DNA of 64,000 nt from Actinomycetales bacterium. GTDB taxonomy: Bacteria > Actinomycetota > Actinomycetes > Actinomycetales > Dermatophilaceae. The notes below the pieces were generated by a model. It was not told the origin of the DNA, did not search any database, and saw only the letters and a list, made by a program, of their open reading frames with translations. This document shows positions 44,896 through 53,872 of the stretch, piece by piece. The stretch is from assembly GCA_016710385.1 (NCBI GenBank), contig JADJVX010000018.1:744001-808000 (forward strand), given 5' to 3'. Position 1 is the first letter of the stretch. Every line of letters starts with the position of its first letter. Both the position numbers and the translations under genes were made by a program.

Positions 44896-46110
44896 GTGCC
44901 ACTGACCGGCCTACCGGGCACGTCGCAGGGCGAGTTCGCGCAGATGTGGCGGCGTCAGCTCGTGTGGTGGCACGTGTGGTTTGTCGCGGGGGTGGTGACC
45001 ACCGTGGTCGCGGTCGCGAGCACCGACCCGGGCCGGTTCGGCCGGCTTCCCGAGTTCGGCCTCCTGGCGCTCGTGACGATCGCGTATGCCGTGGTCGGAG
45101 CCCCCGGAGTGGCGCAGAAGCGCCCATTGTGGGGCACGGCATACCTCGTCATTGCCTGGGTCGCCGTGCTCGGGTGTGTGGCCCTCAACCCGGACACCAG
45201 CGCGCCGATCATGTTCTTCGTGCTCTTCCCTCAACTGTGGTCGGTGGTGCGGACCCCCCGGCAGGGGATCGCCGCGAGCTTCGTCGTCGTCGGCTGTTAT
45301 GCCCTGATCGGGTGGTTCCAGACCGCGGACGATCCGACGGCGCGGCTGCAGGTGCTGGTGAGCGCCGCCCTCTCGCTGGCCCTCTCCCTGGGCTTGGGTT
45401 TGTTCATCCTGCGGCTCATCGCCGAAGCCCAATCCCGAGCCACGACCATCGACGCCCTGCGCGAGGCCCAGACCCGACTCTCCGCCGCCGAGCGTGCCAA
45501 CGGTGTGAGCGCTGAGCGCGAGCGGCTCTCCCGGGAGATCCACGACACCCTCGCGCAGGGCTTCACCTCGGTGCTGAGCCTGGGGCGAGCGGCCTCGGCG
45601 GCCCTGGCCCGAGGCGAGGTGGGGCTGGCCCAGGAGCGACTCGCGCTCATCGAGCGGGCTGCAGCCGACAACCTGCGCGAAGCCCGCCTCATTGTCGCCG
45701 AACTGACGCCCGACCATCTGCAGTCGCGCACCCTCATCGAGGCGATCGAGCGTCTGGTGACGACCCTGGCCCGGGAAGGCCAGCTGCCGGTGACGCTGCA
45801 GGTAGTGGGCGAGCCGGTCACCCTGGACGCTTCGGCGGAGGTGCTGGCACTGCGGGCCGCCCAGGAGTGCCTCGCCAACGCGCGGCGACACGCATCGGCT
45901 GAGACCGTGACCGTGACGGTGGACTTCTCCCCTGCCGACCGGGTGGTGCTCACCATCACCGACGACGGGGTGGGCTTCGATCCGTCCACCCCGAGCCGGG
46001 GCTTCGGGCTCGACGGCATGCGCGCCCGAGCTGATGAGATCGGGGGATCCGTGACCTTCACCTCGTCGCCTGGAGGGGGCACGTCGGTGCGGGTGGAGGT
46101 GCCGCGATGA
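44896..46110 (+). CDS. sensor histidine kinase (NarL/DesK family)
   Basis: A 404-aa membrane kinase starting at GTG, with an AG-rich ribosome site (GAAGAGGGGG). The first 190 residues hold about five or six membrane helices; the HisKA_3 domain has the phosphorylated His in LSREIHDTLAQGF; the ATPase domain ends ITDDGVGFD and FGLDGMRARADEIGG. It senses an unknown signal through its membrane part. Immediately behind the ABC exporter and before its response regulator. Confidence 0.9.
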   Translation: MPLTGLPGTSQGEFAQMWRRQLVWWHVWFVAGVVTTVVAVASTDPGRFGRLPEFGLLALVTIAYAVVGAPGVAQKRPLWGTAYLVIAWVAVLGCVALNPDTSAPIMFFVLFPQLWSVVRTPRQGIAASFVVVGCYALIGWFQTADDPTARLQVLVSAALSLALSLGLGLFILRLIAEAQSRATTIDALREAQTRLSAAERANGVSAERERLSREIHDTLAQGFTSVLSLGRAASAALARGEVGLAQERLALIERAAADNLREARLIVAELTPDHLQSRTLIEAIERLVTTLAREGQLPVTLQVVGEPVTLDASAEVLALRAAQECLANARRHASAETVTVTVDFSPADRVVLTITDDGVGFDPSTPSRGFGLDGMRARADEIGGSVTFTSSPGGGTSVRVEVPR

Positions 46111-46129
46111 GTGCCCGGCCGAGTGCCCG

Positions 46130-46804
46130 ATGAGTGCCGACGAGACCTCTGCCGCCGGCCGGAAACGGGTGCGGGTGCTCGTCGTCGACGATCACCCCGT
46201 GGTCCGGGCCGGCATGGTGGCGCTGCTGTCGGAGTCGCCGGACATCGAGATCGTCGCGGAGGCGTCCGACGGGGCTCAGGCCCTCGTCGCCGTGACGCAA
46301 CACGACCTCGATGTTGTCCTCATGGATCTGCGGATGCCGGTGCTCGACGGGGTTGCGGCGACGACCGCCATCCACGCGCTCCCCCACGCGCCGCACGTGC
46401 TCATCCTCACGACCTATGACACCGACGCGGACATCGTCCGGGCCGTCGAGGCAGGGGCCCGGGGCTATCTGCTCAAGGACACCCCGCCGGAGGCACTCGC
46501 CGACGCGATCCGTCGGGCCGCACGAGGCGAGACCGTGCTCGCCGCAGTCGCAGACCGGTTGCAGACCAGCCCACCGGATCCCGCCCCGACCGACCTCACC
46601 GCTCGCGAGCTGGAGGTGCTGACCTGGGTCGCCCGGGGGCACTCGAATGCCGAGGTCGGCGCGCGCCTGTTCATCGGCGAGGCCACCGTCAAGACCCACC
46701 TGGTGCGCATCTTCGGCAAGCTAGGGGTGACCGACCGCACCGCTGCGGTCACCACGGCATACGCGCTCGGGGTCCTCCCCCTGCCGGGACCCGCGTCAAA
46801 GTAG
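46130..46804 (+). CDS. response regulator (NarL/FixJ family)
   Basis: A 224-aa DNA-binding regulator. The receiver domain has the acidic pair VVDDHPVVRAG, the phospho-acceptor Asp in VVLMDLRMPVLDG and the Lys in YLLKDTPPEAL; the LuxR-type helix-turn-helix is LTARELEVLTWVARG followed by TVKTHLVRIFGKLGV. Partner of the kinase 20 bases upstream. Confidence 0.93.
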   Translation: MSADETSAAGRKRVRVLVVDDHPVVRAGMVALLSESPDIEIVAEASDGAQALVAVTQHDLDVVLMDLRMPVLDGVAATTAIHALPHAPHVLILTTYDTDADIVRAVEAGARGYLLKDTPPEALADAIRRAARGETVLAAVADRLQTSPPDPAPTDLTARELEVLTWVARGHSNAEVGARLFIGEATVKTHLVRIFGKLGVTDRTAAVTTAYALGVLPLPGPASK

Positions 46805-46807
46805 GCT
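46802..46807 (+). promoter_or_regulatory. possible -10 box of dCMP deaminase gene
   Basis: TAGGCT starts in the last codon of the regulator gene and stands eight bases before the GTG of the next gene; a leaderless or very short leader start is likely. Confidence 0.35.
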
Positions 46808-46815
46808 CAGGCGCT

Positions 46816-47295
46816 GTGACGGCTGAGTTCTCGGAACGCCCGGACTGGCCCGCGTGGGGCTTGGGCATCGCGTATGCCGTTGCGGCGCGCGCCGATTGCA
46901 CGCGCCGGCGGGTGGGTGCGGTGGTCTTCGACGAGGCCAATCGGATTCTCTCGACCGGCTACAACGGGGCACCCTCGGGTCGACCCGGCTGCCTGGAGGG
47001 CGGCTGCCCGCGCGGCCGGCTGGGCCACGACGAGCTGCCAGAGAATGCCCCCTATGAGGACCCTGGCTCACCGGGCTTCTGCATCTCGATCCACGCCGAG
47101 TCCAATGCCCTGCTGTTCGCCGACCCGGTGCGCCGCCGCGGTGGCTGGATCGCCATCACCCATCCGCCGTGCCCCGGCTGTCAGAAGCTGCTGGCCAATT
47201 CCGGCCTGCGGGCCGCGATCTGGCCCCGGGAGCCGGCTGCGCGACAGCCTTCGAGCCGGGTCGAATGGGAGATCAGCGCGGCGTTCCCTGCGTGA
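46816..47295 (+). CDS. dCMP deaminase-like protein
   Basis: A 159-aa zinc-dependent cytidine/deoxycytidylate deaminase (ComEB-like). The zinc ligands are visible in SIHAESNALL (His and catalytic Glu) and THPPCPGCQKL (two Cys); CTRRRVGAVVFDEANRIL and GYNGAPSG are the usual N-terminal motifs. It probably makes dUMP for thymidylate synthesis. GTG start. Confidence 0.82.
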   Translation: MTAEFSERPDWPAWGLGIAYAVAARADCTRRRVGAVVFDEANRILSTGYNGAPSGRPGCLEGGCPRGRLGHDELPENAPYEDPGSPGFCISIHAESNALLFADPVRRRGGWIAITHPPCPGCQKLLANSGLRAAIWPREPAARQPSSRVEWEISAAFPA

Positions 47296-47316
47296 TGATG
47301 TGGACTGGCTGACGCC

Positions 47317-47322
47317 TAGGAT
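47317..47322 (+). promoter_or_regulatory. -10 box of P-type ATPase gene
   Basis: TAGGAT six bases before the ATG at 47329; the six bases also read CGGAGG, so a ribosome site and a leaderless start are combined here. Confidence 0.5.
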
Positions 47323-47328
47323 CGGAGG

Positions 47329-49785
47329 ATGGACATCGCCGCCGGGGTCGCCGCCGAAGCCCACGCCCCGACCCCCGCCAGCCGTGGCCTGAGCGCCGCC
47401 GAGGTAGCCGAGCGGGTGCGCGACGGTCGCACCAACGACCTGCCCGACCGCAGCGGTCGCTCGGTGGGCGACATCGTCCGCGCCAACGTCATGACCCGGA
47501 TCAACGTCATCCTGGCGGTGCTCTTCCTCTTCGTTCTCTCGACCGGGTCGCTCATCAACGGCGCCTTCGGCTTGCTCATCATCTTCAACAGCGGGATCGG
47601 CATCATCCAGGAGCTGCGCGCCAAGCGCACCCTGGACAATCTCGCGGTCATTGGGGAGGCCAAACCCACGGTGCGGCGCGACGGTGTCTCGGTCACCCTC
47701 ACCCGCACCGAGGTCGTCGCCGACGACATCATCGAGATCGGGCCCGGCGACCAACTCATCGTCGACGGCGAGATGGTCGAGGCCCAGTCGCTGGAGATCG
47801 ACGAGTCGCTGCTCACCGGGGAGGCCGACCCGATGGCCAAGACGGTCGGCTCGGCGGTGATGTCGGGCAGTTTCGTCGTCGCCGGCTCGGGTGCCTACCG
47901 CGCCACCAAGGTCGGCCGCGAGGCGTATGCCGCCCGGCTGGTTGCGGAAGCCAGCAAGTTCACCCTCGTGGGGTCCGAGTTGCGCAGCGGCATCGACAAG
48001 ATCCTGGGTGTCGTGAGCTGGCTGCTCGTGCCCGTCGGCCTGCTGACGATCTTCACCCAGATGTTCCGCATCGGCAGCGGCTGGCGGGAGGGCGTGCTCG
48101 GCATGGTCGCCGCGCTCGTCCCCATGGTGCCCGAGGGCCTGGTGCTGCTCACCTCCATCGCCTTCGCGGTGGGCGTGATTCGACTGGGGCGGCGCCAGTG
48201 CCTGGTCCAGGAACTGCCGGCGATCGAGGGACTGGCTCGAGTCGACGTGGTGTGCGCCGACAAGACCGGCACCCTGACGGAGAACGGCATGCGGCTGGCC
48301 GAGATCCGCGAGCTCACCGCCTGCGACCCCCCGGCAGCCACCGTCCTGGCGCATCTGGCCGCCACCGAGCCGCACCCCAATGCCAGCCTGCAGGCGATCG
48401 TCGAGGGCATTGCGCCCGTCTCCGCGCCGTGGGGCGAGACCCACCACGCCCCCTTCACGTCCGCCCGGAAGTGGTCGGGTTCCACCTTTGCCGACCAAGG
48501 CACCTGGGTGCTCGGGGCGCCCGACGTGCTCGCCGCGGAGGGCACACCGGCCCGGGTGACCGCCGAAGAGATCGGCGGCACCGGCCTGCGGGTGCTGCTG
48601 CTCGGTCGCGGCACAGTGGCCGTCACCGAGGGGACTGCGCCCGGCGAGGTCACCGCGGTGGCCCTGGTCGTGCTCGAGCAGCGGGTGCGACCCGACGCCC
48701 AGGACACGCTCGCGTTCTTCGCCGAGCAGGACGTCGCCGTCAAGGTGATCTCCGGCGATAACGCCCGCTCGGTCGGGGCGGTCACCAGCGGCCTCGGTCT
48801 GGTCGGGGGGTCCGACGCCCTCGATGCCCGGATTCTCGCCGCAGACCCGTATGTCGATGCCGGTGGAGCGCCGACCGAGCAGTTCACCGAAGCTGTCGCA
48901 CGGCATACCGTGTTTGGCCGGGTGACCCCCGACCAGAAGCGCAGCATGGTCGACGCGCTCAAGTCCCGTGGCCACACAGTCGCCATGACCGGCGACGGTG
49001 TCAACGATGTGTTGGCGCTCAAACAGGCCGATATCGGGGTCTCGATGGGCAGCGGGTCACCGGCGACCCGCGCGGTGGCCCAGATCGTGTTGTTGGACAA
49101 CCGGTTTGCCACCCTCCCGCACGTCGTCGCCGAAGGCCGCCGAGTCATCGGCAATATCGAGCGGGTCGCCAATCTCTTCCTCACCAAGACCGTCTACTCC
49201 GTGCTGCTGGCCCTGGTGGTCGGACTGTGGCAGCTGCCCTTCCCGCTGCAGCCGATCCACGTGACGATCACCGGCTGGTTCACCATCGGCGTGCCGGCGT
49301 TCTTACTGTCACTCGCGCCCAATCACGAACGCGCCCAACCCGGTTTCGCCCGTCGGGTGCTGACGTTGGCAGTGCCCTCCGGCGTCATCGTCGCGGTGGC
49401 GACGTTCACGAGCTACCTGATGGCCCGGGCCACCGCGCTGCCGGGAGTGTCGGGTCAGGCCGCAGTGCCGGAGGACATCCGCACGCGGATTGCCACCGCA
49501 ACCCTGGCCACCCTCATCGTCGCCGCGACCTGGGTCCTCGCCGTCGTCGCGCGCCCCTACGAGTGGTGGAAGGTAGGTCTGATCGCCCTCTCGGCCGCGG
49601 CATACCTGCTCATCTTCAGCTGGCCCGCCATCGCACGGCTCGTCCTGCTCGACGCCGGCGATGCCGCGATGATGACCCGCGCCGTGCTGATCGGGGTCGT
49701 GGCAGCCGTGTTTGTCGAGATCGGCTGGTGGGTGCAACAGCGCCGCAGCGCCAATCCGCGTCGGTTCTGGGCGACCGGCGACTGA
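47329..49785 (+). CDS. ctpE: cation-transporting P-type ATPase (CtpE-like)
   Basis: An 818-aa P-type ATPase. The dephosphorylation motif LLTGEAD, the phosphorylated Asp in VCADKTGTLTENGM, VVMPEGLV-like metal-site motif (MVPEGLVLLTSIAF) and the hinge MTGDGVNDVLALKQADIGV are present, with six to eight membrane helices. The RQCLVQELPAIEGLARVDV stretch is like mycobacterial CtpE, a Ca2+ uptake pump needed for envelope integrity; the ion here is inferred. It stands next to converging ybbN-like. Confidence 0.8.
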   Translation: MDIAAGVAAEAHAPTPASRGLSAAEVAERVRDGRTNDLPDRSGRSVGDIVRANVMTRINVILAVLFLFVLSTGSLINGAFGLLIIFNSGIGIIQELRAKRTLDNLAVIGEAKPTVRRDGVSVTLTRTEVVADDIIEIGPGDQLIVDGEMVEAQSLEIDESLLTGEADPMAKTVGSAVMSGSFVVAGSGAYRATKVGREAYAARLVAEASKFTLVGSELRSGIDKILGVVSWLLVPVGLLTIFTQMFRIGSGWREGVLGMVAALVPMVPEGLVLLTSIAFAVGVIRLGRRQCLVQELPAIEGLARVDVVCADKTGTLTENGMRLAEIRELTACDPPAATVLAHLAATEPHPNASLQAIVEGIAPVSAPWGETHHAPFTSARKWSGSTFADQGTWVLGAPDVLAAEGTPARVTAEEIGGTGLRVLLLGRGTVAVTEGTAPGEVTAVALVVLEQRVRPDAQDTLAFFAEQDVAVKVISGDNARSVGAVTSGLGLVGGSDALDARILAADPYVDAGGAPTEQFTEAVARHTVFGRVTPDQKRSMVDALKSRGHTVAMTGDGVNDVLALKQADIGVSMGSGSPATRAVAQIVLLDNRFATLPHVVAEGRRVIGNIERVANLFLTKTVYSVLLALVVGLWQLPFPLQPIHVTITGWFTIGVPAFLLSLAPNHERAQPGFARRVLTLAVPSGVIVAVATFTSYLMARATALPGVSGQAAVPEDIRTRIATATLATLIVAATWVLAVVARPYEWWKVGLIALSAAAYLLIFSWPAIARLVLLDAGDAAMMTRAVLIGVVAAVFVEIGWWVQQRRSANPRRFWATGD

Positions 49786-49794
49786 CCGAATCGC

Positions 49795-50766
49795 TCAGAA
49801 CAACGCGCTCATCAGGGACCGGCGGGCCGCTGCGACCCGGGGGTCCGCGGTGCCGACGACCTCGAAGAGTCCGAGCAAGTGCTGACGGGCCTGGTTGCGC
49901 AGGTCACCGGAGGTGGCCCGCACGGTGTCCACCAAGCGCGCGAAGGCATCCTCGACATGCCCGCCCAGGACATCCAGATCCGCGACGAGCAGCTGAGCGG
50001 GCACATCGAGCGGGTCAGCGGCGGCGGCTGCCCGCGCAACCGTGAGATCGGCCCCCTCGGTGCGTTGCAGCAGTCGGACCTGGGCCAGTCCCAGCCTCGC
50101 GTCGGGATCGCCCGGCTGCTCGGTCAACGCCTGCTCGTATGCCGTGACGGCCGCATCCAGGTCGCCGCGCTCGATCGCGTCGTAGGCCACCTGGTGATAG
50201 GCGGGCAACTCCTCGACGTCGTTGGAGGCGGCCGGAGCAGCCTCGGGCACGGGAACCTGCCCGGTCACGCCGTATTGCGCTGCGAGCTTGAGCAACTCGT
50301 CGATCCAGGGCTGGATCTCCGAGGGTGGCAGCACCCCGACGAACAACGGCACCGGTTGGCCCTGGACCAGTCCGAGGACGCTGGGGACCGACTGGATCTG
50401 GAAGGCGCGCAGCAATCCGGGGTTGGCGTCGACATCGATCGAGGCCACCTGGAAGCGGCCGCCGTTGGTGCGGGCCAGCTCGCCCAGGACGCCCACGAAG
50501 GACGCTGACTCAGGAGCGCGCCCGGACCAGAGGACGACCACCAGCGGCCAGCGCATCGAGGCCGCGGCCACGTCCTGGAAGGTCGCGTCGGTGGCCGGGA
50601 CGACCAGCCCCCCACCCTCTCCAGGGTGCGTTCCCGGCGCGCCCGCAGCCCCGCCCGCAGCCCCGCCTGCGCCCGCAGCAGCTCCCGGGCGGGGTGCAGG
50701 TCGCTTCAACGCGGACAGGTCGACGGCGCCGCGCAGCGCAGCAGCGGTGAATCGAGGCTCGCTCAT
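49795..50766 (-). CDS. YbbN-like thioredoxin-fold/TPR protein without the CxxC motif
   Basis: A 323-aa protein. After an alanine/glycine-rich N-terminus a thioredoxin fold starts near residue 70 (PLVVVLWSGRAPESASFVG): the place of the WCGPC site has SGRAPES, so it cannot do disulfide chemistry. The C-terminal half holds TPR-like helices (ERGDLDAAVTAYEQAL, EQPGDPDARLGLAQVRLLQ). E. coli YbbN is a co-chaperone of this shape. Start at MSEPRF. Confidence 0.75.
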   Translation of the reverse strand: MSEPRFTAAALRGAVDLSALKRPAPRPGAAAGAGGAAGGAAGAPGTHPGEGGGLVVPATDATFQDVAAASMRWPLVVVLWSGRAPESASFVGVLGELARTNGGRFQVASIDVDANPGLLRAFQIQSVPSVLGLVQGQPVPLFVGVLPPSEIQPWIDELLKLAAQYGVTGQVPVPEAAPAASNDVEELPAYHQVAYDAIERGDLDAAVTAYEQALTEQPGDPDARLGLAQVRLLQRTEGADLTVARAAAAADPLDVPAQLLVADLDVLGGHVEDAFARLVDTVRATSGDLRNQARQHLLGLFEVVGTADPRVAAARRSLMSALF

Positions 50767-50783
50767 GGCCGACATTCTTTCAG

Positions 50784-51902
50784 TCAGCTGCCGCTGGCCC
50801 CGACCAACTGGTCTGCGGCGGCGAGCAGGGTGACCTTGCCCGATTCCGGGACGTACCAGACGAGGAACTCGGCGGAGGTGAGCACGGCCTTCTTGTCGAT
50901 GAGGGTCTTGCCCGAGAGGATCGTGAACTCACGCGATGGGGTCAGCGCATTGGTCGTCGTCTCGGTGAGGGTGTCGGCACGGTCGAGGATGCCGAAGACC
51001 AATGCCCCCCGCCCACTGGCCAGCCGTAGAGCCGCCGGCGTCGCCACCACAGTGTGCACCTGCTTCAGCGACCCGGACCGACTGAGCGACGCGGCTTGCG
51101 CACGAGCGTTCTTGAGCAGTTCGGCCGAGAAGCTGTCATCGGCCAGCCGGGCGTCGGCTGCCGGCCTCGGGAAGGCGAGCGACGCGGCATACGAAGCTGC
51201 CAGGTCCGAAGCCGTCATCGACAGTCCGACTCCGTCTGCACCTGGCAGTGATCCGGCGGCCACTGGTGGGAACTGCACGGTCGGCGCCCCCGGCAAGACA
51301 GTCGCCTGGGAGACGATCCGGTAGCCGACCGCAGCGTCGGCCGCCTGCACGAGGAGCAGAACCGGCGAATTGGTCTGGGCCGACTGCACTTTCGCGACGA
51401 TGCTGCGGGGGTAGGCCTGGCCCTGCGAGATCGCGAGGATCGCGATGGTCTCGGGCTTGAGAGCGAGGTCGGCCTTCTGCTCGGCAGTCATGGCCGGCGC
51501 CAGGGCCACCCTGGCCTTGGCAGCATCCAGCGCGCGGCCGCTCAGCACCGCCTCCCGGGCCGCTGCACCGTCGGCGCCCGGGGCGAGCACCGCGCCGGAA
51601 TACTGGGTCACCAACCCGGAGACGAGCGTCGAGGCCTGTGCCGGGGTCTCGGCCGATCCCGGAGTCGCCGCGGGAGCGGACGTCGTCGCGCCGGGAGAGC
51701 TCGACGAGACCGCCGTCGCGGTGGGCGAGGCCGTGGCAGTGGGCGAAGCCGTTGCGGTCGAGGCCGCGCTGCCAGACATGCTCGCGCTTTCGGGATCGTA
51801 GACCGACATCCCGGATCCACAGCGGGCGACTCCGACGAGCACGACAAAGCTCGCGACGATCGCGGCAATCGGCTTCCAGCGCTCCTGCATGAACAGCTTC
51901 AC
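50784..51902 (-). CDS. membrane-anchored or secreted hypothetical protein
   Basis: A 372-aa protein. One hydrophobic segment (PIAAIVASFVVLVGVARC) near the N-terminus is followed by a Ser/Thr/Pro/Ala-rich linker with repeated TASPTA units (residues about 45-85), then a globular outer domain without a known catalytic motif. The residue before Cys28 is Arg, so a lipobox is unlikely; it is more likely a membrane-anchored protein facing outward. Function unknown. 17 bases separate it from the ybbN-like start downstream. Confidence 0.5.
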   Translation of the reverse strand: MKLFMQERWKPIAAIVASFVVLVGVARCGSGMSVYDPESASMSGSAASTATASPTATASPTATAVSSSSPGATTSAPAATPGSAETPAQASTLVSGLVTQYSGAVLAPGADGAAAREAVLSGRALDAAKARVALAPAMTAEQKADLALKPETIAILAISQGQAYPRSIVAKVQSAQTNSPVLLLVQAADAAVGYRIVSQATVLPGAPTVQFPPVAAGSLPGADGVGLSMTASDLAASYAASLAFPRPAADARLADDSFSAELLKNARAQAASLSRSGSLKQVHTVVATPAALRLASGRGALVFGILDRADTLTETTTNALTPSREFTILSGKTLIDKKAVLTSAEFLVWYVPESGKVTLLAAADQLVGASGS

Positions 51903-52044
51903 AACGGTTCCCTCACCTCAGGCAAGGAATCAGGGTAGCCACAGGCATACCCCGCGCCGCAAGTCGACCAAGCCGCAACTCAACGAAACCACCGTTGCCC
52001 TCGCCAGCGGAGGATGGCGTGACTCCGTCGTCGGCGCCGAGGGC

Positions 52045-53787
52045 TCAGAAGCGGGCCGGCTCGCGGTAGACGCCCCACTCGGCGCGCAGCGCGTTGCAGA
52101 TCTCGCCCAGGGTGGCCTCGGCCCGCACCGCATCGAGCATCGCCGGGATCATGTTGGCCTCGGTGCGCGACACCTGGACCATGGTGTCCAGCGCGGCGGA
52201 GACCCGGCCTTCGTCGCGCGCCCGCTTGCGCTGGGTCAGCGCTGCAACCTGGTCGGTCTCGACCTCGTGACTGACCCGGAGGATCTCCAGATCGGTGCTG
52301 ATCGACTCGGTGAGGCAGTTGACCCCGACGACGCGCTTGTCGCCCTTCTCCAACGCGAGCTGGTAGGTGAAGGCCGCGTCGGCGATCTCGCCGGAGAACC
52401 ACCCTTCCTCGATGCCGCGCAGGATTCCGGAGGTCATCGGCCCGATGGGGTGCTCGATCTGTCCAGACGGGCCGGGCTTCCGACCGACGACGCCAAGGTC
52501 CTTGATCCGCTGGAAGATCGCCTCCGCCTCGGCCTCGATCCGGTCGGTGAGAGCCTCGACATACCAAGACCCGCCGAGCGGGTCGGCGACGTTGACGACC
52601 CCGGTCTCTTCCATGATGACCTGTTGGGTGCGCAACGCGATCTCGGCAGCCTGCTCGGTCGGCAGCGCCAGCGTCTCGTCAAGGGCGTTGGTGTGCAACG
52701 AGTTCGTGCCGCCGAGCACCGCGGCCAGCGCCTCGACGGCCGTGCGCACGACGTTGTTGTAGGGCTGCTGCGCGGTGAGCGACACCCCTGCGGTCTGGGT
52801 GTGGAAGCGCAGCCACTGGGCCTTGTCGGTCTTCGCGCCGTAAACATCGCGCATCCAGCGCGCCCAGATCCGCCGGGCCGCGCGGAACTTGGCGATCTCC
52901 TCGAAGAAGTCGACATGCGCATCGAAGAAGAAGGACAGTCCCGGCGCGAACGCCTCGATGTCCAGGCCGCGCGACAGTCCGAGCTCGACATAGCCGAACC
53001 CATCGGCGAGGGTGAAGGCCAGCTCCTGGGCAGCGGTCGCCCCGGCCTCCCGGATGTGATAGCCCGAGACCGACAACGGCTTGTATGCCGGGATCTTGTC
53101 GGTGCAGAACTCCATGAGGTCACCGATGAGGCGCAGGTGCGGCTCGGGATCGAAGAGCCACTCCTTTTGCGCGATGTACTCCTTGAAGATGTCGGTCTGC
53201 AACGTGCCGTTGAGCACGCCGATATCGACGCCCTGCCGCTCGGCGGCCACGAGGTACATGCAGAAGACCGGCACCGCGGGCCCCGAGATCGTCATCGACG
53301 TCGTGACATCACCGAGCGGGATGTCTGAGAACAGCGTCTCCATGTCGGCAGCCGAGTCGATGGCGACGCCGCAATGCCCGACCTCACCGATCGCATGCGG
53401 GTCGTCCGAGTCGCGCCCCATGAGGGTCGGCATGTCGAAGGCGACCGACAGCCCGCCGCCGCCGCGCGCCAGGATCATCTTGTAGCGCTCGTTGGTCTGC
53501 ACCGCGTTGCCGAAGCCGGCGAACTGCCGAATCGTCCAGGTGCGCCCGCGATAGCCGGTCGGGTAGAGCCCACGGGTGAAGGGGAACTCCCCCGGCCAGC
53601 CGATCCGCTCCATGCGCTCGCGCTCGGCGTCCGTTTCGGACTCCGGTATGCCGTGCAGCCCGGGACCGTAGACCGGCTCGACCGGCATACCGGACAGGGT
53701 TGTGAAGTCGGCGTCGCGGACCTGACCGCGGGTCATCGCCGCGTCGAACCGTGCCTGCCAGCGTGCCGCACCCGAGGTGTGTTCCAT
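52045..53787 (-). CDS. icmA: acyl-CoA mutase large subunit, isobutyryl-CoA mutase type
   Basis: A 580-aa coenzyme B12-dependent mutase large subunit. The substrate-binding positions read Phe89 in TIRQFAGFG and Gln207 in KEYIAQKEWLF; methylmalonyl-CoA mutase has Tyr and Arg at these places, while isobutyryl-CoA mutase has Phe and Gln, so I assign the IcmA type. The C-terminal B12-binding domain is missing, as expected for IcmA, which pairs with a separate small subunit; none is in this window. MeaB is encoded 9 kb away. A leaderless -10 and a large palindrome precede the start. Confidence 0.85.
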   Translation of the reverse strand: MEHTSGAARWQARFDAAMTRGQVRDADFTTLSGMPVEPVYGPGLHGIPESETDAERERMERIGWPGEFPFTRGLYPTGYRGRTWTIRQFAGFGNAVQTNERYKMILARGGGGLSVAFDMPTLMGRDSDDPHAIGEVGHCGVAIDSAADMETLFSDIPLGDVTTSMTISGPAVPVFCMYLVAAERQGVDIGVLNGTLQTDIFKEYIAQKEWLFDPEPHLRLIGDLMEFCTDKIPAYKPLSVSGYHIREAGATAAQELAFTLADGFGYVELGLSRGLDIEAFAPGLSFFFDAHVDFFEEIAKFRAARRIWARWMRDVYGAKTDKAQWLRFHTQTAGVSLTAQQPYNNVVRTAVEALAAVLGGTNSLHTNALDETLALPTEQAAEIALRTQQVIMEETGVVNVADPLGGSWYVEALTDRIEAEAEAIFQRIKDLGVVGRKPGPSGQIEHPIGPMTSGILRGIEEGWFSGEIADAAFTYQLALEKGDKRVVGVNCLTESISTDLEILRVSHEVETDQVAALTQRKRARDEGRVSAALDTMVQVSRTEANMIPAMLDAVRAEATLGEICNALRAEWGVYREPARF

Positions 53788-53793
53788 GACCGA

Positions 53794-53799
53794 AATCTA
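53794..53799 (-). promoter_or_regulatory. -10 box of leaderless icmA promoter
   Basis: TAGATT on the minus strand, six bases before the icmA ATG. The palindrome 53809-53844 begins ten bases upstream, over the -35 position. Confidence 0.55.
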
Positions 53800-53808
53800 C
53801 CGGGGCCG

Positions 53809-53844
53809 CGAGCCAATTACTAGGACATCCTAGTAATTGGCTCG
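53809..53844. promoter_or_regulatory. perfect palindrome, probable MarR operator of icmA
   Basis: CGAGCCAATTACTAGGA (53809-53825) is the exact reverse complement of 53828-53844, with a two-base CA spacer. It lies between icmA and the MarR gene and covers the -35 region of icmA. The AT-rich core around TACTAGGA/TCCTAGTA has the size of a MarR dimer site. It could also act as a terminator for marR. Confidence 0.7.
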
Positions 53845-53872
53845 CCTCCCCGGGCCAGGAACTCCCCAGGGC

